DNA of 37,295 nt from Rhodospirillales bacterium (GTDB lineage: Bacteria; Vulcanimicrobiota; Vulcanimicrobiia; Vulcanimicrobiales; Vulcanimicrobiaceae): contig CAJCIN010000237.1 in the NCBI GenBank assembly GCA_903970385.1, positions 1 through 37,295 on the forward strand. The letters are read 5' to 3'. Shown here piece by piece: positions 25,856 through 33,890 of this stretch (positions within the stretch are counted from its first letter, which is position 1; each line of letters starts with the position of its first letter). The notes under the pieces are model-generated. The model saw only the letters and a list, made by a program, of their open reading frames with translations, was not told the DNA's origin and did not search any database. The position numbers were made by a program, and so were the translations under genes.

Positions 25856-26241
25856 TCCGGGGAACCGTCATCAACATCCACGCGCACGGTGCGCTCGTGC
25901 GTCTCGAGGACGGCTCGCTCGGCACCGTCACGAGCCGCGAACTCGCGGCGCACCGCCCGGCGTATGCGGCGAGTCTGGCACGGCGCACGATGCTCGAGCT
26001 GTCGCTCGACGACGGCGGCCGGCATCGCGTGGTCTCGATCGGCGAGCCGAGCGCGCCCGCGCCCCACGAACTGACAGACGCCCCGCAACTCGTCGACTCC
26101 GCATTCGAGGAGCGCATCGGGGCGTATCTCAAAGAGACGGAGGCGTGGGCACCACCGGATCGCCCCGCGCCGGCGGAGCGGCATTTCATCCGCAAGAAGC
26201 GGCGAGCCGCGTTTTTCGAGGCGAGACAGAAACCCACGTAG
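25852..26241 (+). CDS. S1-like RNA-binding domain protein
   Basis: 129 residues from TTG 25852, overlapping the preceding TGA (TTGA). The first 65 residues fit an OB/S1 fold: IRGTVINIHAHGALVRLEDG, SLGTVTSREL and a strand LELSLDDGGRHRVVSIG. The rest is helical, ending in a basic tail (ERHFIRKKRRAAFFEARQ) suited to RNA or ribosome contact. Short S1 proteins next to DivIC-like genes are known in other phyla (the YabR-type genes beside divIC in Firmicutes), which supports both calls. Specific role unknown. Confidence 0.65.
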   Translation: MIRGTVINIHAHGALVRLEDGSLGTVTSRELAAHRPAYAASLARRTMLELSLDDGGRHRVVSIGEPSAPAPHELTDAPQLVDSAFEERIGAYLKETEAWAPPDRPAPAERHFIRKKRRAAFFEARQKPT

Positions 26242-26252
26242 AACGACCGGGC

Positions 26253-27137
26253 GTGAAGACATCGCCCGATGCCCCACGCATCGAACCCGTCAACGTTCCC
26301 GGGTGCTTCATCCGCATCCAGGGCACGTACAGTTCGCTGCGGACGGCGGAGCAACGCGTCGCGGACTTCATTCTCAAGCATGCGGAAGAGCTGATCTACC
26401 TCACGGTGACCGAGCTCGCGGAGCGTACGCAGACGAGCGAATCCACCGTCGTGCGTCTCTGCCAGAAGATCGGCTACAAGGGCTATCAAGAGTTCAAGAT
26501 CATGCTCGCGCGCGATCTCGTCGGGCCCGCCGAAACCGTCTACGAAGAGATCGACTCGGACGATTCGCTCGAGGCGCTGAAGACGAAAGTGTTCCAGGCG
26601 AACGCGCAGGCGCTCAAAGACACGATCGAGGTCCTCTCCGACGAAGAGCTCGCGAAAGCGGTCGAAGCGATCGTGCGCGCGCGGCGCGTCGAGATCTACG
26701 GCATCGGCGGCAGCGCGCCGCTCGCGCTCGACGCGTATCACAAGTTCATGAAGCTCGGCATCTGCGCCGTCTGGCTGAACGACAGCGATCTGATGGCGAT
26801 GTCGTCTTCACTCCTCTCCGCGGGCGACGTCGCCCTCGGCATCTCGCACACGGGTGCCTCGCGCGACGTCTGCGACGCGATGGAGAACGCGCAGAACGCC
26901 GGCGCGACGACGATCTGCATCACGCATCGTGCAACGTCGCCGATCACGAAGGTCTCGAACGTCAAGCTCTTCACGGCCGCGAAGGAGACCGCGTTCGGTT
27001 CCGATGCGACGTCGAGCCGCATCGCGCAGCTTTCGATCATCGACGTCCTGTACGCCGGAATCGCGAATCAAGATTACGATCACGCGCTCGCGCGGATCCA
27101 GAAGACGCGCGAAGCGTCGGCGGGGAAACGCTACTAG
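26253..27137 (+). CDS. MurR/RpiR family transcriptional regulator with SIS domain
   Basis: 294 residues. The N-terminal RpiR-type helix-turn-helix (YSSLRTAEQRVADFILKH, YLTVTELAERTQTSESTVVR, LCQKIGYKGYQEFKIMLARD) precedes a SIS sugar-phosphate isomerase-fold domain (about 135-270) with YGIGGSAPLALDAYHKFMKL, LGISHTGASRDVCDAMENAQ and ICITHRATSPITKV. Such proteins sense phosphosugars and control sugar or cell-wall recycling genes. GTG 26253 is chosen because residues before it read as an Arg-rich extension over the S1 gene. No sugar catabolism genes adjoin it, so the regulon is unknown; the next gene, 7 nt on, is a Ppx/GppA homologue. Confidence 0.9.
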   Translation: MKTSPDAPRIEPVNVPGCFIRIQGTYSSLRTAEQRVADFILKHAEELIYLTVTELAERTQTSESTVVRLCQKIGYKGYQEFKIMLARDLVGPAETVYEEIDSDDSLEALKTKVFQANAQALKDTIEVLSDEELAKAVEAIVRARRVEIYGIGGSAPLALDAYHKFMKLGICAVWLNDSDLMAMSSSLLSAGDVALGISHTGASRDVCDAMENAQNAGATTICITHRATSPITKVSNVKLFTAAKETAFGSDATSSRIAQLSIIDVLYAGIANQDYDHALARIQKTREASAGKRY

Positions 27138-27144
27138 CACTCGC

Positions 27145-28074
27145 GTGCGACGCGCGCTGATCTCGCTCGGCACGAACACGGCGCGGATGCTCGTGGTTCG
27201 CGATCTGCCGAACGGCGAGCTCGAAGCGCTCGAACACGATCAAACCGGGACGCGCCTCGGCGAGGGGCTCGGCGACGACGGGACGTTCGCGCCCGCGGCC
27301 GTCGAGCGCACGCTCGCGGCGGTGCGCGCGTTCGTCGCACGCGCGCGCGAACTCGATGCGACCCTCTCCGGCATCGCGACGAGCGCGATGCGGCGCGCGA
27401 ACGACGCACCGGCGTTCGCGTCGCGCTTTTGCGAGATCGCGGGCGTGCCGCTCGAGGTGATCGACGGCGAACTCGAGGCGGCGTCGAGCTTTCGCGGCGC
27501 GACGTACGGTGCCGTTATCGGCGACCGGCGCATCGCCGTGCTCGATATCGGCGGCGGCAGCACGGAGTGCGCGATCGGGACGGCCGCCGGCGTAACGGAC
27601 GCGATCTCGCTCGAGCTCGGCTCGGTGCGCGTCGCCGAGCGGTTTCCGGCGCTCTGCGGCGGCGAACCCGGCGCCACCGCGCGCGCCGCTGCCGTGGCCG
27701 CTCGCCGCGAGATCGCCGCGAAGCTCGCGCCGCTCGCCGCGTTCCGCCCGCTCGCCGAGGTGCGCTGCGTGGCGGGAACGCCGCTCACCGTCGCCGCCGT
27801 CCATCACGGCTCGCACGTCGATCGCGTGAGCGGAACGCTGACCGTCGAGACCCTCGATGCGACGATCGACCGTCTTCTGGATCTCGCGCTCGCCGAGCGC
27901 CGCGAGCTGCCGGGCATGATTCCGCAGCGCGCGGACATCATCGTGGCGGGCGCACTCGTGCTCTCGGAATCATTGATCGCGCTCGGCGTACGCGAAGGAC
28001 GACTCGAACGCAACGACCTGCTGCTCGGCTTTCTCGCGCTGCGTCACGGCGTCCGACCGATGCAACGTCCGTAA
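27145..28074 (+). CDS. Ppx/GppA phosphatase family protein, short form with altered phosphate-1 motif
   Basis: 309 residues from GTG 27145, the length of the single-module Ppx2 type without the HD domain. Family motifs are present: GIATSAMRRANDA, DGELEAASSF (acidic catalytic region), LDIGGGSTECAIG, LELGSVRVAERFP and PGMIPQRADIIVAGALVL. The first phosphate loop reads RALISLGTNTARML, with Ser7 where the paralogue at 116-1714 and the family have Asp7 (IDVGTNS). That Asp helps bind the metal-phosphate in the ASKHA fold, so activity may be reduced, altered or regulatory. Last gene of the glycosyltransferase-acc operon, before tRNA-Leu. Confidence 0.85.
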   Translation: MRRALISLGTNTARMLVVRDLPNGELEALEHDQTGTRLGEGLGDDGTFAPAAVERTLAAVRAFVARARELDATLSGIATSAMRRANDAPAFASRFCEIAGVPLEVIDGELEAASSFRGATYGAVIGDRRIAVLDIGGGSTECAIGTAAGVTDAISLELGSVRVAERFPALCGGEPGATARAAAVAARREIAAKLAPLAAFRPLAEVRCVAGTPLTVAAVHHGSHVDRVSGTLTVETLDATIDRLLDLALAERRELPGMIPQRADIIVAGALVLSESLIALGVREGRLERNDLLLGFLALRHGVRPMQRP

Positions 28075-28118
28075 GAAGAAAAAAACGAATGTCGCGAAAG
28101 TCTCGGGGTGACCGAAGT

Positions 28119-28202
28119 GGGACGATGGTGGAATCGGTAGACACAGCAGACTTAAAATTTGCCGCTCGTGAGAGCATCCGAGTTCGAGTCTCGGTCGTCC
28201 CA
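28119..28202 (+). tRNA. tRNA-Leu (UAA)
   Basis: An 84-nt class II tRNA. Acceptor GGGACGA (28119-28125) pairs with TCGTCCC (28195-28201), with discriminator A at 28202. The anticodon stem-loop GCAGACTTAAAATTTGC has anticodon TAA. The long variable arm contains GCTCGTGAGAGC, and the T arm is CCGAGTTCGAGTCTCGG. The D arm (TGGAATCGGTAGACAC) is typical of leucine tRNAs. CCA is not encoded. The discriminator A is also the first base of the ATG of the next gene. Confidence 0.96.
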
Positions 28203-29005
28203 TGTCGCTGACCGCTTTCTTCGAACCGCTCGGCGACGGGCGCTATCGCGCGACCCGTGCGACCGAGAGCCCGTGGGATCGCCGGCTCCAGCACGGCAGC
28301 CCGCCGACGACGTTGCTCGTGCACGCGATCGAACGCGTGCATCCGCGGCCGGACGTCCGCGTCGCGCGCGTCAACGTCGAATTCCTCGGACCCATTCCGC
28401 TCGACGAGCTCGTCGTGCGGACGTCGCTCGTGCGGCCCGGCAAGCGCATCGAGATGCTCGAGGCGACGCTCGAGAACCGCGACGGGCGCGCCGTAGCGAT
28501 CGCGCGCGTCTGGCGGATCGCCGTCCAACCACAGCCGGAACTCGAGCGGCGCGCCACGCTCGCCGCACGGCCGCCGCCGTCGGCGTCTGCGGCGTCGCCG
28601 GAACTCTTCGGTATCGAAATCGGCACCTGGGGCTACGCGGACGCACTCGAGTGGCGCTACGTGAAGGGCGGGCCGAACCAGACCGGTCCCGCCGCCGTAT
28701 GGACGCGCGCCCGCATCCCGCTCGTCGCGGGCGAACCGATGATGCCGCTCGAGCGCATCCTCATCGTCGCGGACTCGGCAAACGGCATCAGCCACGAGCT
28801 CGATTTTGCCGACTGGCTGTTCATCCCGCCGTCCCTCTCGATCGCGTTGCAGCGGTACGCCGCGGACGAGTGGGTGTACCTCGATGCCCGGACGTCGCTC
28901 GGACCGGATGGGCTCGGCGTCACCACGTTCGAGCTCGCCGACCGGGACGGCTACCTCGGCGGGGGCACCCAGGCGCTGCTCGTGGAGCGCCGGGCGCCGG
29001 CGTAA
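28202..29005 (+). CDS. Thioesterase superfamily protein (TesB-like double hotdog)
   Basis: 267 residues, two hotdog folds in tandem as in acyl-CoA thioesterase II-like proteins. Seen: ESPWDRRLQHGSPPTTLLVH with HG at the first hotdog, VNVEFLGPIPLDELVVRTSL and RIEMLEATLENRDGRAVAIA. The second domain follows with ILIVADSANGISHELDFADW, FIPPSLSIALQRYAADEWVY and LADRDGYLGGGTQALLVE. It likely hydrolyses or binds acyl-CoA; substrate unknown. ATG 28202 gives the natural N-terminus (MSLTAFFEPLGDGRYRA) yet overlaps the last base of tRNA-Leu, leaving no room for a ribosome site, so translation must use an unusual route. The etf genes follow after 78 nt. Confidence 0.85.
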   Translation: MSLTAFFEPLGDGRYRATRATESPWDRRLQHGSPPTTLLVHAIERVHPRPDVRVARVNVEFLGPIPLDELVVRTSLVRPGKRIEMLEATLENRDGRAVAIARVWRIAVQPQPELERRATLAARPPPSASAASPELFGIEIGTWGYADALEWRYVKGGPNQTGPAAVWTRARIPLVAGEPMMPLERILIVADSANGISHELDFADWLFIPPSLSIALQRYAADEWVYLDARTSLGPDGLGVTTFELADRDGYLGGGTQALLVERRAPA

Positions 29006-29083
29006 CGTCCGAAGCAGGGTCGCCGTTATCGGAGGGGCAATCGCATCGAGTTTGCCCTCAGACCTCGGAGGCTCGGCCACGAC

Positions 29084-29872
29084 TTGAAGATCCTCGTCAC
29101 CGTTAAGCTCGTCCCGGATACGACCGCCGAAAAGCGGATCGATCCGTCGACGAAGCGACTCGTGCGCACCGGCGTCGAGACCGTTTTGAACCCGTTCGAC
29201 GAATACGCGATCGAAGCGGCGCTGCAGCTCAAAGAGAAGGCGGGCGGCGATACGACCGTCACCATCGTGACGCTCGCGCCCGAATCCGGCAAGGAGATCG
29301 TGCGGAAGGCGCTCGCGATGGGCGCGGACGACGCCCTCATGATCAGCGATCCCGCGGCGGAAGGCTCCGACGTGTGGGGCACGGCGTACGCGCTCGCGCA
29401 GGCGATCAAGAAGAACGGCTTCGACCTCGTCATCGCGGGAACGCAGTCCACCGATTCGACGACGGGCGAACTGCCCGGCGCGCTCGCGGAATACCTCGGC
29501 GTTCCCGGCGTCACGTACGTGCGGAAGCTCGATCTCGACGGCACCGCGCTCAAGGCGGAACGCGAGACCGACACCGGATACGCGAAGGTCTCGACCGACC
29601 TGCCCGCGCTCGTCAGCGTGACGAAGTCGATCAACGAACCGCGTTACCCGTCGCTTAAGGGCATCATGGGCGCGAAGAAAAAGACGATCGCGGTGCAGAC
29701 GCTCGCCGATGCGGGCGTCGACAAGCCGATCGGCTCGGACGCCGCGCGCACCGAGGTGACGAACCTCGAGACGCCGCCCGCACGCGGCAAGGGTCAGATC
29801 TTCGAAGCGGCCGACGCCGTGGCCGGAGCAACGAAAATCGTCGAATTCCTCCGTGAGAGAAAGCTCGTATAA
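29084..29872 (+). CDS. etfB: Electron transfer flavoprotein subunit beta
   Basis: Carries electrons from acyl-CoA dehydrogenases to ETF-quinone oxidoreductase together with EtfA. 262 residues from TTG 29084; no ATG or GTG fits the family start KILVTVKLVPDTTAEKRID. Motifs: NPFDEYAIEAALQLKE, ALAMGADDALMISD, DLVIAGTQSTDSTTGELPGA and the signature LPALVSVTKSINEPRYPSLKG preceding a family-typical KKKTIAV. The stop overlaps the etfA start by one base (TAATG), giving a 1:1 heterodimer. A GGAGG lies 12 nt upstream. Confidence 0.95.
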   Translation: MKILVTVKLVPDTTAEKRIDPSTKRLVRTGVETVLNPFDEYAIEAALQLKEKAGGDTTVTIVTLAPESGKEIVRKALAMGADDALMISDPAAEGSDVWGTAYALAQAIKKNGFDLVIAGTQSTDSTTGELPGALAEYLGVPGVTYVRKLDLDGTALKAERETDTGYAKVSTDLPALVSVTKSINEPRYPSLKGIMGAKKKTIAVQTLADAGVDKPIGSDAARTEVTNLETPPARGKGQIFEAADAVAGATKIVEFLRERKLV

Positions 29873-30846
29873 TGCGCGACGTCATCATCTTCGTCGAACA
29901 CGTCCAGGGGCAGCCGCGCCGCGTCTCGCTCGAGATCGCATCGAAAGCGAAAGAGATCGCGACCGCGCTCGGCGGCACGGTCCACGCGATCGTCCTCGGC
30001 AAGAACGCGAGTGCGGCGGCCGAGGCGCTGAAGGCGTATCCGGTCGACACCATCCACGTCGCCGAAGATCCCGACATCGACGCGTACTTCATCGATCCGT
30101 CGGTCGATTATCTCGAAGCCGCGGCGAAGGCCGTCGGCCCGGCGCTCGTGCTCGTGCCGTACACGATGATCGGACGCGATCTCGGGAGCCGTCTCGCGGC
30201 GCGCCTCGATGCCGGCCAGACGGCCGACGTGACGGACGTCGTGGTCGACGGCGGCAAGGTCGCCTGCGTCTCGCCGAAGCTCGGCGGCACGGTCCTCACG
30301 AGTTGCGCGTTCAAGGGCGACTACGGCATCGCGGCGATCCGGCCGAATTCGTTCAAGGCCGCGCAGAGCGCCGGCGCGGGAACGATCGTCCAACTCGAAA
30401 AGCCGGCCGGCAAGACGTATCGCATCAAGGTCGACGAAGAAGTGGTCGAAGCCGCGGGCGAGCTCGGCGTCGAAGAAGCGTCGACGGTTATCGCCGGGGG
30501 CCGCGGCGTCGGCGGCCCGGAGCCGTTCTCGACGATCCTCAAAGATCTCGCCGACTCGCTCGGCGGCTCGGTCGGCGCGTCGCGCGCGGCGGTCGACGCA
30601 GGCTGGATCGGCCACGGCCATCAAGTCGGCCAGACCGGCAAGACGATCTCGCCGAACCTCTACATCGCGGTCGGCATCTCCGGCGCCATCCAGCACAAAG
30701 TCGGCATGCGTACCGCGTCCACCATCGTCGCCATCAATAAAGACGGCACCGTGCCGATCGGCGAGTTCGCCGATCTGCTCGTCGTCGGCGATCTCTTCTC
30801 GATCGTTCCGGAGCTCAGCAAGCAGATCCGCGCCGGTCATTCGTAA
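29872..30846 (+). CDS. etfA: Electron transfer flavoprotein subunit alpha
   Basis: FAD-binding partner of EtfB (324 aa). The N-terminal half has VIIFVEHVQGQPRRVSLEIA and LVPYTMIGRDLGSRLAARLD. The C-terminal FAD domain shows VIAGGRGVGGPEPFSTI, LGGSVGASRAAVDAGWI, GQTGKTISPNLYIAVGISGA and AINKDGTVPIGEFADLLVVG. This is the ordinary ETF set without extra ferredoxin domains, so a classical rather than clearly bifurcating ETF is likely. A TPR protein gene follows after 16 nt. Confidence 0.96.
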   Translation: MRDVIIFVEHVQGQPRRVSLEIASKAKEIATALGGTVHAIVLGKNASAAAEALKAYPVDTIHVAEDPDIDAYFIDPSVDYLEAAAKAVGPALVLVPYTMIGRDLGSRLAARLDAGQTADVTDVVVDGGKVACVSPKLGGTVLTSCAFKGDYGIAAIRPNSFKAAQSAGAGTIVQLEKPAGKTYRIKVDEEVVEAAGELGVEEASTVIAGGRGVGGPEPFSTILKDLADSLGGSVGASRAAVDAGWIGHGHQVGQTGKTISPNLYIAVGISGAIQHKVGMRTASTIVAINKDGTVPIGEFADLLVVGDLFSIVPELSKQIRAGHS

Positions 30847-30862
30847 CCCGAAAAGAGCCTCA

Positions 30863-32413
30863 GTGTTGAATGCAGCCCGCCCCTTCGCCGTAACCGCGCT
30901 CGCGGTGGCGATCTCGATCGCGACCCTTCAAAGCGCGCAGGCGAAGAAAAGCGATCCGTCGCCGTCGCCCGTGCCGTCGGGAACCGCATCCGCGGCTCCG
31001 CTACCGACGGCGACGCCCGAGCCGCCGTCGTCCGCTATCCCGCGCCTCGAAGCGAAGATCAAGACCGATCCGAACGACAAGGAGTCGCTGCAAGAACTCG
31101 CCGGCTACTATCTCGGTGAAGGCCGCGCGGATCAGGCGCTCGCGGTCACGCAACGCTTGATCTCGCTCGGCGACAAATCCGCCCAGGTGCTGTACCTCGA
31201 CGGTTCGGCGAACCAGGGTCTCGGCCGCATCAAGGAAGCCACGGCGGACTTCGAACAAGCGACGACGCTCGAGCCGACGAACGCGCAGATTCTCCTGACG
31301 CTCACGAATCTGTATCTGCAGACGAATCGCGCGGCCGACGCGGAGCGCGTCGCGAAGCGTGCGACCGTTTTCAACCCGACGGACAAACGGTCGTTCGAGA
31401 ACTACGGGCTCGTGCTCGGGCAAGAAGGCAAGTTCGACGACGCGCGCGCGCAGTTCGAAGCGGCCGCGAAGCTCGATCCGAAAGACGCCGAACCGGTCGA
31501 CCTCGAAGCGCGCGCCTACGTGTCGCAGAAGTCGCTCGCGCTCGCGGGGCAGCTCTACGATCGGGCGCTCACGATCGATCCGAAAAACAGCGACGCCCTG
31601 TTCGGCAAAGCGAGCCTGCAGGCGGCGAATCACGACGTGACGGGCTCCGTCGCGACGTTCGAGCAACTGCTCGCGACGGAATCGACCGACGACGAGCGCG
31701 TGGCGGTCCTGCTCGAGGAGCAGCGTCTCTACGTCGCGGAAAAGCAAAACGACAAGGCGCTCGACGTGCTCAAGCGCATCACCACGACGTACCCCGCGGT
31801 CGCCGCGGGCCACGTCGCGTACGGCGATTACGATGCGTCGATCGGCAAAGATCTCAATGCCGCCGAACGCGAGTGGACGCTCGGTGAAGGTCCGAACAAA
31901 AACAATCCGGAGGCGCTGCAACGCCTCGGCCAGCTCGCCGCGTCGCGCGGCCGCTTGAACGATGCGATCGGCTTCTTCAAACAGCTGACCCTCGCCGTGC
32001 CGAACGATCCGCGACCCTACGGCATCCTCGCGCAAGCGTACGGCGCGAGCCGTCAATTCTCGCTCGCTCGCGACTCGTACCGGCACTCGTTCGAACTCGC
32101 GCGCACGCCGCAGGCGCTCGCCGGCATCGGCACGTCGGACTATCAATTGAAGAACTACAAGGAATGCGGCCAGGCGCTCGGTGCGATCGACAAGAACGCC
32201 GCGCCGTTCATGAAGGCGAATCCCGTGCTCTACTACGTGTACGGCAAATGTGCCGTCGCGACGGGTGACAAGGCCGCGGCGAAGAGCGCGTTCACGCGCA
32301 TCAAGCCGCTGCTCAAAGATAACGGCCCGATTGCAAAAGACGTCACGAAACAGTTGGCCGCACTGAACGCCGCCGCGCCGAAACCGAAAGCGTCGGCGAA
32401 ACCCACGCATTGA
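30863..32413 (+). CDS. Exported TPR-repeat protein
   Basis: 516 residues. A signal peptide (LNAARPFAVTALAVAISIAT then LQSAQA) precedes a Pro/Ser/Thr linker (about 28-55). About ten tetratricopeptide-like helical repeats follow, for example ADQALAVTQRLISLGDKSAQ, AQILLTLTNLYLQTNRAADA, NYGLVLGQEGKFDDARAQFE and LDPKDAEPVDLEARAYVSQK. It ends in a Lys/Pro/Ala-rich tail. TPR arrays are protein-binding scaffolds; the envelope location is inferred from the signal. Start GTG 30863 or TTG 30866. Its stop overlaps the TTG of the deacetylase gene (TTGA). Confidence 0.85.
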   Translation: MLNAARPFAVTALAVAISIATLQSAQAKKSDPSPSPVPSGTASAAPLPTATPEPPSSAIPRLEAKIKTDPNDKESLQELAGYYLGEGRADQALAVTQRLISLGDKSAQVLYLDGSANQGLGRIKEATADFEQATTLEPTNAQILLTLTNLYLQTNRAADAERVAKRATVFNPTDKRSFENYGLVLGQEGKFDDARAQFEAAAKLDPKDAEPVDLEARAYVSQKSLALAGQLYDRALTIDPKNSDALFGKASLQAANHDVTGSVATFEQLLATESTDDERVAVLLEEQRLYVAEKQNDKALDVLKRITTTYPAVAAGHVAYGDYDASIGKDLNAAEREWTLGEGPNKNNPEALQRLGQLAASRGRLNDAIGFFKQLTLAVPNDPRPYGILAQAYGASRQFSLARDSYRHSFELARTPQALAGIGTSDYQLKNYKECGQALGAIDKNAAPFMKANPVLYYVYGKCAVATGDKAAAKSAFTRIKPLLKDNGPIAKDVTKQLAALNAAAPKPKASAKPTH

Positions 32414-33416
32414 TCGTCGTCTACGACGACCTCTACACGGAACATCTGCGCCGGGTCGGTCATCCCGAGTCGCCCGATCGCGTCTCGAGCGTCGCGGCGC
32501 ATCTCGAGCGGCGCGGCCTGACGGATCGCGCGCCCGCGCGGGATGCGACCGACGGAGAACTCGAGCGCGTCCATCCGCACGGATACATCGAGCGCGTCAA
32601 ACGCGACGTCGCATCCGTCGGCGAGCGCGCCGGCTATCTTTCGACGGGCGACACCGTCATCGACGCGTCGTCGCTCGCCGTCGCACGCCGCGCGGCGGGC
32701 GGTGCGCTCGCGGCGATGGAACTCGCCGTCGAGTCGAACGGCGCCGCGTTCGCGCTGGTTCGCCCTCCGGGCCATCACGCGGAACCGGCACGCGGCATGG
32801 GTTTCTGCGTCTTCGGCAATGCGGCCGTCGCGGCGCGCGCGTACGTCGCGACGAACGGCGGCCGCGCGCTCGTCGTCGATTTCGATTACCATCACGGCAA
32901 CGGCACGCAAGCGGTGGCGGGCGACGGCGTGTCGTTCGTTTCGACGCATGCGTTCCCGGCATATCCCGGAACGGGTGGCGACGCGGAACAACGCTTCGAT
33001 CCGCACGGCGCGATCGTCAACGTTCCGCTGCCGCCGCACGAGTTCGGCACGGAAGCGTTCGTCGCGCTGTGGCAGCGGCTCTTACCGGCCGTCGCCGCAC
33101 GCGTGCGGCCGGATCTGATCGTCGTCAGCGCGGGCTACGATTTCGCCGCGGGCGATCCGGTCGGCGATCTCGGCGTCGACGCGGACGTCGCGTCGTCGGC
33201 GCTCGCCGCGACGATCCGTGAAGTCGCGGAAACCTACGCGTCGGGCCGCGTCGCGTATTGTCTCGAAGGCGGCTACGACGTCGCCACGTTGTGCGGTGCG
33301 GTGGAAGCGACGTTGCGCGCGCACGATGCCGCCGAACGCACCCCGGCGGCGGACGCGGGCGCTCTCCGCCGCGCCAACGGCGCGTGCTCGACGCGCTCGA
33401 CGCATGGCGTATCTGA
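32410..33416 (+). CDS. Histone deacetylase family (AcuC/HDAH-like) amidohydrolase, apparent 3' frameshift
   Basis: Zn-dependent deacetylase-fold protein acting on acetyl-lysine or acetylpolyamine-like amides. From TTG 32410: catalytic His122-His123 in RPPGHHAEPARGMGFCVFGN, zinc ligands Asp159 and His161 in VDFDYHHGNGTQ, Asp244 in VSAGYDFAAGDPVGD, and Tyr289 in CLEGGYD. All key residues are present. The frame has no stop until 33894 and would run through the whole next gene as an Arg-rich tail. Shifting frame near 33340-33375 instead gives RQRRVLDALDAWRI and TGA at 33414-33416, the expected length (about 335 aa) and a 13-nt overlap with the next start. A one-base deletion (natural or assembly) explains this. 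A lysine deacetylase could act on acetyl-CoA synthetase. Confidence 0.8.
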
Positions 33417-33883
33417 TTCTCGTCGCACGCGTCGCGATCGGCGCGTTGCTGATCGTCGCGGGCGTGCTCAAAGCGCACGACGGACCCGCCGCCACGGCGA
33501 CCTCGATCGCGGGCTACAGGATCTTGCCGCCCGCGATCGTCGCTCCGCTCGGCGTCGCGTTGCCGTACGTCGAGATCGCGCTCGGCGGCTATCTCGTTGC
33601 CGGCCTGCTCGTGCGGATCGCCGCCTCGATCGCCGCCGTGCAATTCCTCGTGTTCGCGGGCGCGGTCGCGTCGCTCGTCGTGCGCAACATCCCCGCGGAC
33701 TGCGGCTGCTTCGGCTCCGCCGTCCCGACGCCGCCGTCGTGGTCGCACGTCGCCGCCGACGTGGCGCTCGCGGCCGTCGCCGCGGCGATCGCGTGGCGCG
33801 CGCCGGGCGCGCTGTCGCTCGACGAACGGTTCTTTTCGGAGACCGCCGCGGGCGGTGCGTTCGACCCGCAGCACGAAGCGTGA
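33404..33883 (+). CDS. MauE/DoxX-like membrane protein
   Basis: 159 residues, ATG 33404. Four hydrophobic segments (YLILVARVAIGALLIVAGVL, LPPAIVAPLGVALPYVEIAL, IAASIAAVQFLVFAGAVASL, VAADVALAAVAAAIAW) enclose the MauE hallmark NIPADCGCFGSAV with Cys100 and Cys102. MauE proteins supply reducing power or disulfide chemistry to periplasmic partners and are often paired with a TlpA-like thioredoxin, as here: the next gene begins 7 nt downstream. The methylamine dehydrogenase genes themselves are not present, so this is a general thiol-redox pair. Confidence 0.82.
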   Translation: MAYLILVARVAIGALLIVAGVLKAHDGPAATATSIAGYRILPPAIVAPLGVALPYVEIALGGYLVAGLLVRIAASIAAVQFLVFAGAVASLVVRNIPADCGCFGSAVPTPPSWSHVAADVALAAVAAAIAWRAPGALSLDERFFSETAAGGAFDPQHEA

Positions 33884-33890
33884 GGCCGTC

